DNA from: an uncultured Clostridia bacterium | Lineage (GTDB): Bacteria; Bacillota; Clostridia; Oscillospirales; Acutalibacteraceae | Length of the DNA: 64,000 nucleotides | Reading direction: 5' to 3' | NCBI GenBank assembly: GCA_945863885.1 | Contig: CAMAZY010000004.1 | Coordinates: 45,071 to 109,070, forward strand | Shown here: in pieces, positions 43,323-51,763 of the stretch | Layout: each line of letters begins with the position of its first letter | Numbering within the stretch: position 1 is the first letter of the stretch | The notes under the pieces: model-generated | What the model saw: the letters and a program-made list of their open reading frames with translations, nothing else | The model's database searches: none | Told to the model about the DNA's origin: nothing | Made by a program: the position numbers and the translations under genes

Positions 43323-44600
43323 TTGAGTTCGAATCGTAAAAACAATTTTATTCTTATTTTAATTTTTATGCTTGTGATTGCCGCCTTTGCCATGTCCTAT
43401 AACCGTTCCATTACGCAGGCGGTATCCGAAGCGGCAGGCAGCGACCGGGAAATGCTCGGAAAGCTGAATGTTGAAATCATCGGTAAGCTTACCGCCGCCG
43501 ACAGCAGCCATGAATGGAAAAGCATTATCGAAAGCTACGACGGAATCAAAATCACCGTTGTTGACGAAAACAACGACGTCATCGTCTCGTCCGACAAGGA
43601 AAGCACCGTCCTTGACGTCAGCGTTCAGAACGCTTTCAACTATCAGCAGAAAGCCTACATCATCAAAAGCAAGAAATACCTTTTGAAGGACTATAAAAAC
43701 GAGGGAAGTATTCTGCTCGAATTCATTTTTACGGAGTTTTTAATCGGCTGTGCAAGCCTGATGCTCCTGATCTTCATCATCTATACGATCATGTTACGGC
43801 CGTATAGGCGATTTTACCGCATGATGGAGGAATATGAGATCACGGGCAAGCTTCCCAAAAGCAAATTCAAAGGCTATATGGGTCAGGTTTATGACCGCTT
43901 TTATTCGCTTACGCAAAATCTTGAACGCCAACAGAAAAATCAGCAGCGTATCATCGCTTCGATTTCCCACGACATCAAAACGCCGCTTACATCCATTATG
44001 GGATATACCGAGCGGCTGAAAAAAGATAACATTCCGCCCGAACGGCGTGAACGATATCTCGACACAGTATATAATAAATCGCTTGAAATCAGAGGGCTTG
44101 TCGACGAGTTCGACGAGTATCTCGGCTACAATATGTCCGACAAGGTCGATTCGGTCCGCCTTTCCACAAAACAGCTTTGCGAAAAAATCACCGGCGAATA
44201 TGCCGACGAGCTTGAAAACGCCGGCGTACGGTTTGAAATCATCAACAACGCCGAAAGAGCCTTTCTCACCGTCGACGGCCCGAAGATCAACCGTGTTTTC
44301 GGAAACATTATCAGCAACAGCCTCAAGCACTTCAAGTCCGGAACAAAACGGATCCGGGTCACGCTGAGCGAAAAGAAAAACAGTGTTCTGATCCGGATTG
44401 ACGACAACGGAGAAGGCGTTGAGCAAGAAAAGCTTGAGCTTATTTTTGAACCGCTTTACACCTCGGACGAAGGAAGAAAGGTTGCGGGGCTCGGACTTGC
44501 CATCTGCCGGGAAATCATCGAAAGCCACGGCGGAACCATCCACGCCGAAAAATCCGTCCTCGGCGGTCTTTCGGTCTGCATTGAGCTTCCGAAAACATGA
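43323..44600 (+). CDS. Sensor histidine kinase
   Basis: 425 residues from TTG 43,323 (GGGGAG eight bases upstream; GTG 43,314 overlaps that site). Two membrane helices near 8-26 and 137-158 flank an extracellular domain of about 110 residues with no recognised sensor fold. Then H-box IASISHDIKTPLTSIMGYTERL, N-box IISNSLKHFKSG, and GLGLAICREIIESHGG. Cognate regulator is the gene 22 bases upstream; LCP genes follow 31 bases downstream. Confidence 0.92.
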   Translation: MSSNRKNNFILILIFMLVIAAFAMSYNRSITQAVSEAAGSDREMLGKLNVEIIGKLTAADSSHEWKSIIESYDGIKITVVDENNDVIVSSDKESTVLDVSVQNAFNYQQKAYIIKSKKYLLKDYKNEGSILLEFIFTEFLIGCASLMLLIFIIYTIMLRPYRRFYRMMEEYEITGKLPKSKFKGYMGQVYDRFYSLTQNLERQQKNQQRIIASISHDIKTPLTSIMGYTERLKKDNIPPERRERYLDTVYNKSLEIRGLVDEFDEYLGYNMSDKVDSVRLSTKQLCEKITGEYADELENAGVRFEIINNAERAFLTVDGPKINRVFGNIISNSLKHFKSGTKRIRVTLSEKKNSVLIRIDDNGEGVEQEKLELIFEPLYTSDEGRKVAGLGLAICREIIESHGGTIHAEKSVLGGLSVCIELPKT

Positions 44601-44631
44601 CGGAAAAAGAACGATACAGCAAGGTGAAAAA

Positions 44632-46215
44632 ATGAAGAATCATAACGGCAATCAAACATCCGGACAATTCAATATCAAAATTAAAAAGTGGTTTCTTACG
44701 CTTTCGGTAAAGATGAAAGTCTTTTTTCGAAACGCCGCTGTCTTTTTCAGCAAGCATAAGATCATTGTTTCCGCTTTGGCAGTTATTGTTTTACTGGCGT
44801 CGGTCTGCTTTGGTGTTGTCAATCATTTTCTCAACCAAATCGACTACGACGACGGAAGCGTTCCGCTTGCGACGCAGGCGACCGTCAGCTCCGTCAAGCT
44901 TTATTCCGGCGAGGTCGTTGACATTCAGGGGCTCACTAAGAATCCGGACGGCACCTATACCCTCCCGGACGGACGGAGAATCGACGAGGACGGTTCGGTG
45001 TGGAACCCCGACGGAAGCGTCATCTTTTACGACGGATCCTATGTCATGGCGGACGGCACGGCCGTTTTAAGCGACGGCACGACCATCTATACCAACTCTG
45101 ACGTTGTTTTTCAGGACGGCGCCAGTATCCCCTCCTCCGGGATCAAGGTTGACAGCAAGGGATATGCGACCTTTCCGGACAAGTCCACGCTTCACATCAG
45201 TGCCTTTACATTAGGGAAAGACGGCACGGTTATCCAAAAAGATCTCTCTCTTATCGCCTCACAATATCAGCCGAAAAAAACACAGATCAGCAACGTTTCG
45301 ACCGGCGGTGACGAGGATGACGACTCGGACGATATTCTTTCGGACGCCAAAAACGATGAAAAGACGAAAGATACTCTTTTAAAAAGCGATACGAGCATTC
45401 AGAACAACCTTGCCAACTCCAAAATCTGGTACAGTGACGACATCATCAACATTCTGATTCTCGGTATCGACTACGGAAGCAAACGATTCCCGAACGGGCG
45501 ATCCGACGCCATGATGGTCGCTTCCATCAACAAAAAAACAAAAAAAATCAAGCTGATTTCTTTTACGCGAAGCGCCTACGTTGCCATCACGGGCTATGAA
45601 AACACAAGACTGAGCCATGCCCACGGGTACGGCGGTCCCGCTCTTACCATCGACACTATTCAGAAGAACTATAAAATCAGAATCGATAATTACGTCAGCA
45701 CGACCTTTGACACCTTCAAGCAGCTCATCGATCAGCTCGGCGGTGTTGATATCACCCTGACAAAAGCAGAAGCCTCGGCACTCAAGAGCAAGCTTGTTGC
45801 CGCCGGTTATCCGTATCAGGGCGCCGCCAAATACAACCTCAACGGAACACTGGCGCTTGAATATGTAAGACTGCGAAAAATCGACTCGGACAGGCAAAGA
45901 ACCCAAAGACAGCGGAATGTTCTGACCTCCATCGCCAACAAGGTCAAAACGATGAATGTTTTCGAAATGACTGCTCTTTTAAACAAGATCCTTCCGCTTA
46001 TCAAAACAGATTTAACGAAATCCGAAATTTTAGCGCAGATTCCGACCGCCGCCTCCTTCCTTTCGGGGAACATCGAACAGCACGTTCTCCCGCACAAGGG
46101 CTCTCCGCTCACCCTGCGGGGCGGCTTTGAGGTTTCCATCATCGATTGGGAGGATGAAGTCAATTATGCGCACAATCTGTTTTACGGCGATGTCAACGCA
46201 AGCTACATCGAATAA
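44632..46215 (+). CDS. LCP-family (LytR-CpsA-Psr) glycopolymer ligase with DG-repeat insert, copy 1
   Basis: 527 residues from ATG 44,632 (AAGGTG site). One membrane helix near 40-65 with the catalytic part outside. Between the helix and the LCP domain is an unusual insert (about 85-215) with a near-regular 'x-DG-[ST]' repeat: NPDGTY, LPDGRR, DEDGSV, NPDGSV, FYDGSY, MADGTA, LSDGTT, FQDGAS. The LCP domain (about 265-500) has ILGIDYGSKRFPNGRSDAMM, SFTRSAYVAI, HAHGYGG and VRLRKIDSDRQRTQRQRN, which contain the conserved Asp and Arg residues binding the polyprenyl-pyrophosphate. Transfers wall polymers to peptidoglycan. First of three tandem paralogs. Confidence 0.9.
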   Translation: MKNHNGNQTSGQFNIKIKKWFLTLSVKMKVFFRNAAVFFSKHKIIVSALAVIVLLASVCFGVVNHFLNQIDYDDGSVPLATQATVSSVKLYSGEVVDIQGLTKNPDGTYTLPDGRRIDEDGSVWNPDGSVIFYDGSYVMADGTAVLSDGTTIYTNSDVVFQDGASIPSSGIKVDSKGYATFPDKSTLHISAFTLGKDGTVIQKDLSLIASQYQPKKTQISNVSTGGDEDDDSDDILSDAKNDEKTKDTLLKSDTSIQNNLANSKIWYSDDIINILILGIDYGSKRFPNGRSDAMMVASINKKTKKIKLISFTRSAYVAITGYENTRLSHAHGYGGPALTIDTIQKNYKIRIDNYVSTTFDTFKQLIDQLGGVDITLTKAEASALKSKLVAAGYPYQGAAKYNLNGTLALEYVRLRKIDSDRQRTQRQRNVLTSIANKVKTMNVFEMTALLNKILPLIKTDLTKSEILAQIPTAASFLSGNIEQHVLPHKGSPLTLRGGFEVSIIDWEDEVNYAHNLFYGDVNASYIE

Positions 46216-46245
46216 GCCTGATTCTTAAGGGAGGAGAAAACGTTC

Positions 46246-47886
46246 ATGAACAAAAGCAACCATCTGTCCGATAAAATACCGGCTTCAGCAAAAACGGCTT
46301 TGCGGAAGATCAAGCTTTTCTTTATTAAAGCCATCGCTTTGTTGAATCGTCACAAAGTCATAACGTGTATTGCGGCTTTTATTCTCATTTCATCCGCAAC
46401 GGTTGTCGGAATCGGGAATCATTATCTCAATAAGATCAATTATGACGACGGAGTCGAATCGACGGTCTTGCTGACCCTGAACGCCAAGGCTACCACACAG
46501 CCCATCGTGGAATCGGTGGTGCTTGAAAACGGAAGCAAGGTGTTTTCCGACGGCTCCTATGTCACAAAAGAGCTTACCGCCGTTCTTTCCGACGGCACGT
46601 CCGTATTCAAAGACTCCATGGTTATCTTTCAGGACGGAAAATGCTTTAAAAAGACAAAAATTCAGGTCGACGCAGACGGGTATCTGACAATCGGCAAAAC
46701 CAAGCTTCACATTTCGAAAATCGTCTTAAACCAAGACGGCACCGTATCTTTTAAAGACAATACGCCGATCTCCCTGCACTTTGTCGGCGGTACCGACTCC
46801 GATGACGATTCTTCGTCTGTTACCTACCCTTCCGATAATTTCGTCAACTCCAACCGGACAAACACGACCTCCGGTACCGCCGATGCCGGCAGTTCCGGCC
46901 AAAGCAACAAAACAACTACTTCCGGCACCGACAGCAACAAGTCGCCAACCAAAGCCGTTTCTGTCACCAAAAATTATGAAGACAGCGATGAAGCCGATCA
47001 GATCATTGCGGACGCAAAAAATGACAAAAAAACCGGCGAAGTACTCAAGGAAAACGATAAGCAGATCGAAAACAACATCAAGAACAATAAGATCTGGTAC
47101 AATAATGACATTATCAACATTCTTCTCATGGGCATTGACAACGGCTCCGTCAACTACCCCTACGGTCGTTCGGATTCCATGATCGTTGCGTCGATCAATA
47201 AAAAGACCAAAACGGTCAAGCTTGTTTCCCTTGCCAGAAGTGCATATGTGTCAATAAAAGGGTATCCTAATACCAGAATGAATCATGCGCATGGCTACGG
47301 AGGCGCTGCCCTTGCGATGGACACGGTCGAACGCAATTACCGGATCCGGATCGACAACTATATCAGCACGAATTTTGAATCGTTCAAAGAGCTTATCGAA
47401 CAATTAGGCGGGGTCGACATCACGCTTACCAAAAAAGAGGCCGCCGCCATGAAGGATAAGCTAAAATCCGAGGGCTACACCTATCACGGAGCCGGAGAAT
47501 ACACGCTCAACGGCGAAACGGCCCTTTATTATGTAAGACTTCGGAAAATTGACACCGACCGCCAAAGAACACAACGGCAAAGAAACGTTCTTACCTCAAT
47601 TGCAAATAAGATTCAAGGAATGGGCTTTTTCGAAATGAACGCTCTGCTCAACAGAATTCTCCCGCTCATCACCACCAATCTTTCCAAAATGCAGATCGTG
47701 TCTCAGCTTGCAAACGTCCCCTCGTACCTTTCCAACGGAATTGAACAGAACATTTTACCCAATCAGATTGTTCCACTGACACTTCGTGACGGGTATGAGG
47801 TGGCGATTGTCAATTGGGACCACGAAGTTGACTATGCACACAAACTGTTTTACGACGGTGTGACACCAAGCTATAAAGAGGGATAA
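46246..47886 (+). CDS. LCP-family glycopolymer ligase, copy 2
   Basis: 546 residues. Same plan as copy 1: helix near 33-56, then a shorter, partly eroded DG-repeat section (FSDGSY, LSDGTS, FQDGKC, DADGYL, NQDGTV at about 100-165), a Ser/Thr/Gly/Asn-rich linker (about 185-240), and the LCP domain with LLMGIDNGSVNYPYGRSDSM, HAHGYGG and VRLRKIDTDRQRTQRQRN. It lacks none of the conserved Arg/Asp residues I can see. GGAGG upstream of ATG; 30 bases after copy 1. Most conserved with copy 1 in the last 250 residues. Confidence 0.9.
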   Translation: MNKSNHLSDKIPASAKTALRKIKLFFIKAIALLNRHKVITCIAAFILISSATVVGIGNHYLNKINYDDGVESTVLLTLNAKATTQPIVESVVLENGSKVFSDGSYVTKELTAVLSDGTSVFKDSMVIFQDGKCFKKTKIQVDADGYLTIGKTKLHISKIVLNQDGTVSFKDNTPISLHFVGGTDSDDDSSSVTYPSDNFVNSNRTNTTSGTADAGSSGQSNKTTTSGTDSNKSPTKAVSVTKNYEDSDEADQIIADAKNDKKTGEVLKENDKQIENNIKNNKIWYNNDIINILLMGIDNGSVNYPYGRSDSMIVASINKKTKTVKLVSLARSAYVSIKGYPNTRMNHAHGYGGAALAMDTVERNYRIRIDNYISTNFESFKELIEQLGGVDITLTKKEAAAMKDKLKSEGYTYHGAGEYTLNGETALYYVRLRKIDTDRQRTQRQRNVLTSIANKIQGMGFFEMNALLNRILPLITTNLSKMQIVSQLANVPSYLSNGIEQNILPNQIVPLTLRDGYEVAIVNWDHEVDYAHKLFYDGVTPSYKEG

Positions 47887-47889
47887 AGT

Positions 47890-48930
47890 ATGAGATTTAT
47901 CAAAAGACACAAAATACTGGTTACGGTTTTATGTATCATCATCGTGATTTTTGCTGCAATTTTTGCGACCGGGTTTCACTATCTGAATAAGATATCATAT
48001 GACGACGGTACCCTGATCACCGCTCCGACCGAAGCCGGTGCACAGGAGGACGGCGATGATTTGCTCAACGACGGAACCCTTTCCGATGAGGAGGCCTCCA
48101 AACTTGCGCAGGCGGACAGCAGCATCAAAAGTAACTCCTCAAAAATCCGTTACAGCGACGATGTCTACAACATTCTGCTCATGGGCATCGACTACGGAAG
48201 CAAACGGTTTCCGTACGGCCGTTCCGACGCCATGATTCTTCTGAGCATAAACAAAAGCCAGAAGACCATTAAGCTGGTTTCCCTTTCGAGAGCGGCTTAT
48301 GCGGCAATCGACGGCTACAAAAACACAAGACTCAGCCATGCACACGGTTACGGCGGAGCACCGCTTGCAATCGATACGATTGAAAAGAACTACAAGATCC
48401 GGATTGACCGATATGTAAGCGTTGGATTTGATTCGTTCAAAAAAGTTATCGATGCATTCGGCGGTGTCAGCATCAACCTGACCGCTGTTGAACAGCAGGT
48501 ATTAAACGGTGCGTTTCCCGGAAAGTTCCCGTCCGCCGGAGCCAATACACTTGACGGAGAACAGGCTTTAGCCTATGCCCGACTGAGAGAAACTGACAAC
48601 GACAGGACAAGGACGGGACGGCAACGCAACGTTCTGATGGCGCTTGCCGAAAAAGCAAAATCGATGTCAGTATCTGATGCAATCGGTATTCTGAACACCG
48701 TTTTGCCGCTCGTAAGAACCAACTTCACAAAAACCGAGCTGATCAGGCAGGCGGCCAACGCATTAAGCTATCTGAAATGGGACATTAGTGAGGATATCCT
48801 CCCGGTTTCCGGATCCGGGCTTGTTTTACGGGACGAATTCGAGGTCATTCTTGTTGACTGGGAAAAAGAGGTAGCGTATACAAACGATCTTCTGTTTAAA
48901 GGCGTTGAAATCAAATATGAAAACGGATAA
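47890..48930 (+). CDS. LCP-family glycopolymer ligase, copy 3 (no DG insert)
   Basis: 346 residues; compact form with helix near 7-28 and only a short acidic linker (DDLLNDGTLSDEE) before the LCP domain. Motifs: LLMGIDYGSKRFPYGRSDAM, SLSRAAYAAI, HAHGYGG, ARLRETDNDRTRTGRQRN. It has no DG-repeat section, so it is either the ancestral form or a trimmed one. Begins three bases after copy 2; its end overlaps the start of rlmD by 14 bases. Confidence 0.92.
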   Translation: MRFIKRHKILVTVLCIIIVIFAAIFATGFHYLNKISYDDGTLITAPTEAGAQEDGDDLLNDGTLSDEEASKLAQADSSIKSNSSKIRYSDDVYNILLMGIDYGSKRFPYGRSDAMILLSINKSQKTIKLVSLSRAAYAAIDGYKNTRLSHAHGYGGAPLAIDTIEKNYKIRIDRYVSVGFDSFKKVIDAFGGVSINLTAVEQQVLNGAFPGKFPSAGANTLDGEQALAYARLRETDNDRTRTGRQRNVLMALAEKAKSMSVSDAIGILNTVLPLVRTNFTKTELIRQAANALSYLKWDISEDILPVSGSGLVLRDEFEVILVDWEKEVAYTNDLLFKGVEIKYENG

Positions 48931-50296
48931 TGTCAACTTAAAAAAGAACGATGAAATTGAACTTTCGATAACCGCTCTCTCTTCCGAAGGGAGCGGTATC
49001 GGTCATTATAAGGGGTTGGCGGTGTTCGTGGATTCTGCGGCAGTCGGCGACATTCTGAAGGTTCACATCATCAAAGTGAAAAGCAGCTATGCAGTCGGCA
49101 AAATCGTAAGAATTATTAAGCCGTCAAAGCACCGCATACCACCCGACTGCCCGGTATATGACCGCTGCGGCGGCTGTTCCTACCGTCACATCAGCTATGA
49201 ACAAGAGCTTTCCGTCAAGCGTCAGCGGGTTGAGGACGCTCTGAGAAGAATCGGCGGACTGAACATCGGCGTCGACGAAATCATCAGTCAGGAGAACGTA
49301 AACGGCTACCGCAACAAGGCGCAGTACCCGATCGGCTTTGACGCCGAAGGAAGAACCGTCATCGGCTTTTATGCAAGAAAAAGTCACCGTATCATCGACT
49401 GCCGCAATTGCGCCCTCCAGCCGCCCGAATTTGAACCGATACTGAACGTGATTGCCAGATGGGCGGCCGAAAGCGGCGTAAGCTTTTATGACGAGGAAAA
49501 GCACAAAGGACTTTTACGGCACATTTACTTACGAAAAGGCAGAACCACAAAGCAAACCATGGTCTGTCTTGTTATCAACGGGAACAATGTACCGAAAAAA
49601 GAAAAGCTGATTCAAGCACTGACCGAAACAGACGAAACGGTCTGCTCCGTCGTCCTGAACATCAACCGCAACAAAACAAACGTCATTTTAGGCGCAGAAT
49701 GCATAACGATATACGGCAGCGATTTTATCGAAGACGAGCTTTGCGGACTGCGGTTTCGCATCTCCCCTCTTTCCTTTTATCAGGTAAATCCCGCAGGAGC
49801 GGAGCTACTGTACAAAAAGGCCGCCGAGCTGGCAGAATTGAAAAAAACGGACGTATTGCTTGACTTATACTGCGGAGCCGGTACAATCGGGCTTTCCATG
49901 GCTGACAAGGTCGAAAAAGTCATTGGCGCCGAAATCATTGAACCGGCCATTGAGAATGCAAAAGAAAACGCAAGGCTCAACGGAATTGAAAACGCCGAAT
50001 TTTTCTGCTCGGACGCCGCCGAAATCAGCGCAAATCTTCTTGAAAAAGGCTTCAAACCGACCGTCATTGTGCTTGACCCGCCGAGAAAGGGTTGCAGCCG
50101 TGAGATGGTTGAGACAGCAGTGAAGCTAAAGCCCGAACGGATTGTGTATGTCTCCTGCGACCCGGCGACGCTTGCAAGAGACTGCAAGCTTTTCGGCGAG
50201 CTTGGGTATGAGGCAAAAAAAGCCGTTGCGGTTGATATGTTCCCACGGACGGTACATGTTGAGACGGTATGCTTGATGTCTGGGAAAGAGAAATAA
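48917..50296 (+). CDS. rlmD: 23S rRNA (uracil-5-)-methyltransferase, RlmD/RlmCD/TrmA family
   Basis: 459 residues from ATG 48,917 (a TTG four codons upstream is possible). TRAM domain at the N-terminus (IELSITALSSEGSGIGHYKG), Cys cluster CPVYDRCGGC for a 4Fe-4S centre, then the SAM domain with DLYCGAGTIGLSMA, VLDPPRKGC and the catalytic Cys in VYVSCDPATLARD. The C-terminal VHVETVCLMS is the conserved family end and is repeated twice downstream, marking an integration site. It methylates U1939 and/or U747 (E. coli numbering) depending on subfamily; Gram-positive members often do both. Last gene of the LCP operon. Confidence 0.93.
   Translation: MKTDNVNLKKNDEIELSITALSSEGSGIGHYKGLAVFVDSAAVGDILKVHIIKVKSSYAVGKIVRIIKPSKHRIPPDCPVYDRCGGCSYRHISYEQELSVKRQRVEDALRRIGGLNIGVDEIISQENVNGYRNKAQYPIGFDAEGRTVIGFYARKSHRIIDCRNCALQPPEFEPILNVIARWAAESGVSFYDEEKHKGLLRHIYLRKGRTTKQTMVCLVINGNNVPKKEKLIQALTETDETVCSVVLNINRNKTNVILGAECITIYGSDFIEDELCGLRFRISPLSFYQVNPAGAELLYKKAAELAELKKTDVLLDLYCGAGTIGLSMADKVEKVIGAEIIEPAIENAKENARLNGIENAEFFCSDAAEISANLLEKGFKPTVIVLDPPRKGCSREMVETAVKLKPERIVYVSCDPATLARDCKLFGELGYEAKKAVAVDMFPRTVHVETVCLMSGKEK
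50255..50269 (+). repeat. Putative left attachment site, 15-bp repeat in rlmD 3' end
   Basis: CATGTTGAGACGGTA encodes His-Val-Glu-Thr-Val near the C-terminus of RlmD and recurs exactly at 51,333-51,347. The AT-rich DNA between the copies has no housekeeping gene. The 3' end of rumA/rlmD is a known target of integrative elements in Firmicutes; reading this as attL is inference. Confidence 0.6.
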
Positions 50297-50650
50297 ATAG
50301 CAAAAAGTAGCGTATTTACGGGCTTTTTTGAGATTAGGCAATAGCTCATGAAAGTCCGTATTTCTTATATTGAAACATATCTACTGTAAAAACGGTCAGA
50401 GGGTTTAGGCTGTGGATTAGATGTCGTGGGTTGTGGCACTAGGATAGATGTTATCTAGGGTGCAAACTCAATTTGAGTGAGTGATATAGATATGTCTAAT
50501 CCGGCAACTCAACCGTTGGCAATATAGCAGGCAGTGGATTAGATGTTAAGGAAGGAGCAACTTTAGATTTGGATTGTGATTCTTCAGAAATAGCGAATCA
50601 TCGAAATAGAATAGTTGAGTTGCACTTTGGAATAGAAGCGAGGTGTTAGA
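50297..50650 (+). pseudogene. Broken coding remnants before the orphan immunity-like gene
   Basis: AT-rich stretch with stops in all plus frames but with two related pieces. One frame, 50,500-50,649, stays open for 49 codons and ends TLDLDCDSSEIANHRNRIVE... two bases before the next ATG; it contains GSGLDVKEGA. A second piece around 50,399-50,460 reads GLGCGLDVVGCGTRIDVI. The shared G-x-GLDV phrase (DNA core TGGATTAGATGT) suggests debris of a repeated protein, possibly the C-terminal end of a polymorphic toxin. Family not identified. Confidence 0.4.
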
Positions 50651-51061
50651 ATGAGTCGTGGAATCGGAGCACATGCTAATCTTGTTTTAGAAGATGAAAA
50701 TACCGTCATGTACGAATATGGCAGTTACAAATTGAATGAACCTGAGTATAGAAATGAAAATCATATATATGATGGCATGATAACCATTTCTCGTGATTGC
50801 TTTTCTGAACCGGAGATTCATGAGAAACTAAAAAAGATGCCGAGTGGAAGAAAAAAGCTAATCACAAAGCGTATTCCGGTTGACGTGGATTATCCGCAGA
50901 TGATTCGCGATGGCAGAATTATTATAGAGAATTGTAGTAATTGCTGGCATCGTTCGCCGGAATCGAATATTGATGTTATGGCACTACATATTCTTTTTAA
51001 GTTATTTAGTCAGTACCAAGAAGACGGTAAAATGCCGGAATACATCAGCTACAATGTGTAA
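50651..51061 (+). CDS. Orphan small protein, immunity-like by context
   Basis: 136 residues, soluble, acidic, no signal peptide or membrane helix. Start ATG with GAGGTG seven bases upstream. It contains ITISRDCFSEPE, KRIPVDVDYPQMI and CSNCWHRSPESNIDVMALHIL. I do not recognise a family. Base composition is clearly more AT-rich than rlmD and the antiporter gene on either side, and it lies inside a segment bounded by repeats of the rlmD 3' end. Small soluble genes directly behind a broken secreted-toxin tail are typically immunity genes, which is the basis for the label; this is inference only. Confidence 0.6.
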   Translation: MSRGIGAHANLVLEDENTVMYEYGSYKLNEPEYRNENHIYDGMITISRDCFSEPEIHEKLKKMPSGRKKLITKRIPVDVDYPQMIRDGRIIIENCSNCWHRSPESNIDVMALHILFKLFSQYQEDGKMPEYISYNV

Positions 51062-51068
51062 AAGCAAG

Positions 51069-51240
51069 GTTGAGACGATGGTTTTGATTTCTACAATGAC
51101 CAATTCCCGGAAAGGCTTGTTCCGGCTTCAGGCAGTGGCAGGACATATGCTGCCTATATATAGTAGCAGCAAGAAAAACTCAATTTGTTTCCGACAACGA
51201 GAAGTGTTTAGGCTGCGGATTGAATAATGGCAAAATGTGC
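51069..51240 (+). pseudogene. Second partial copy of the rlmD 3' end with debris
   Basis: GTTGAGACG at 51,069-51,077 followed by codons for MVLIS reproduces the RlmD C-terminal pattern VETVVLIS with different DNA. The frame continues to a stop at about 51,227 without resembling a protein. Near its end, GTTTAGGCTG-CGGATT (about 51,205) matches GTTTAGGCTGTGGATT at about 50,403. Probably the scar of an earlier integration or recombination. Confidence 0.4.
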
Positions 51241-51332
51241 CGATAGATATGTTTCCTTGAGCTATCGGATTTTGGCTCAAAGTGTGCTGAAATATTCCAA
51301 TATGGCGACATCAGTCAGCACGTATCGCGCCC

Positions 51333-51347
51333 CATGTTGAGACGGTA
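51333..51347 (+). repeat. Putative right attachment site, copy of the rlmD 3' end
   Basis: Exact copy of the 15 bases at 50,255-50,269. The frame continues HVETVVFMSKKKKRKP, i.e. the RlmD tail with a plausible alternative C-terminus, up to a stop near 51,438. This could be the displaced original 3' end of rlmD. Confidence 0.6.
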
Positions 51348-51524
51348 GTCTTTATGTCAAAAAAAAAGAAAAGGAAACCAATATTATGTGGAGACAATCG
51401 AATGAGCGACAGAACGATTCCTTTTGAAAAAAAGTAGCTAACGCCCGTGACATAGGAGCTTATTCACAAAAAAATCACGGTCAAAAATATAGCCATATCC
51501 CTATGAAACGATACGCATATCGAA

Positions 51525-51566
51525 TGTTCCGCACGAACGGTTTGTCCGACGGTGCGGAACATTTTT
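51525..51566 (+). terminator. Intrinsic terminator
   Basis: Ten-base perfect stem TGTTCCGCAC/GTGCGGAACA (51,525-51,534 with 51,552-51,561) followed by a total of five T. It would end transcription coming through rlmD and the island. The remaining 51,348-51,689 contains no gene that I can support. Confidence 0.85.
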
Positions 51567-51689
51567 GCAGTCCGGTTCCGGTTCTTCACCTTCTGCTTCT
51601 CCCCGAATTGTGCATAAAAAAGTGTCGATTTTTATAAAAATCCTCCCGAAAACCGCCGAAAAATCTACACGTAAAATGTCGATAAGCAA

Positions 51690-51719
51690 TTGACTTTTAC
51701 CGGTGTGCGTGTATATAAT
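51690..51719 (+). promoter_or_regulatory. Sigma-A promoter of the antiporter gene
   Basis: TTGACT at 51,690-51,695, 18-base spacer, TATAAT at 51,714-51,719; about 45 bases before the ATG. Confidence 0.75.
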
Positions 51720-51763
51720 GTAAAGGTTTGATTAAGAAATATTAAAGGAACGTGATATATACT

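Noticed and set aside
51089..51227. Short gene reading VETMVLISTM... after the immunity-like gene
   Set aside because: No ribosome site; its start reproduces the RlmD tail and the remainder has no protein-like character.
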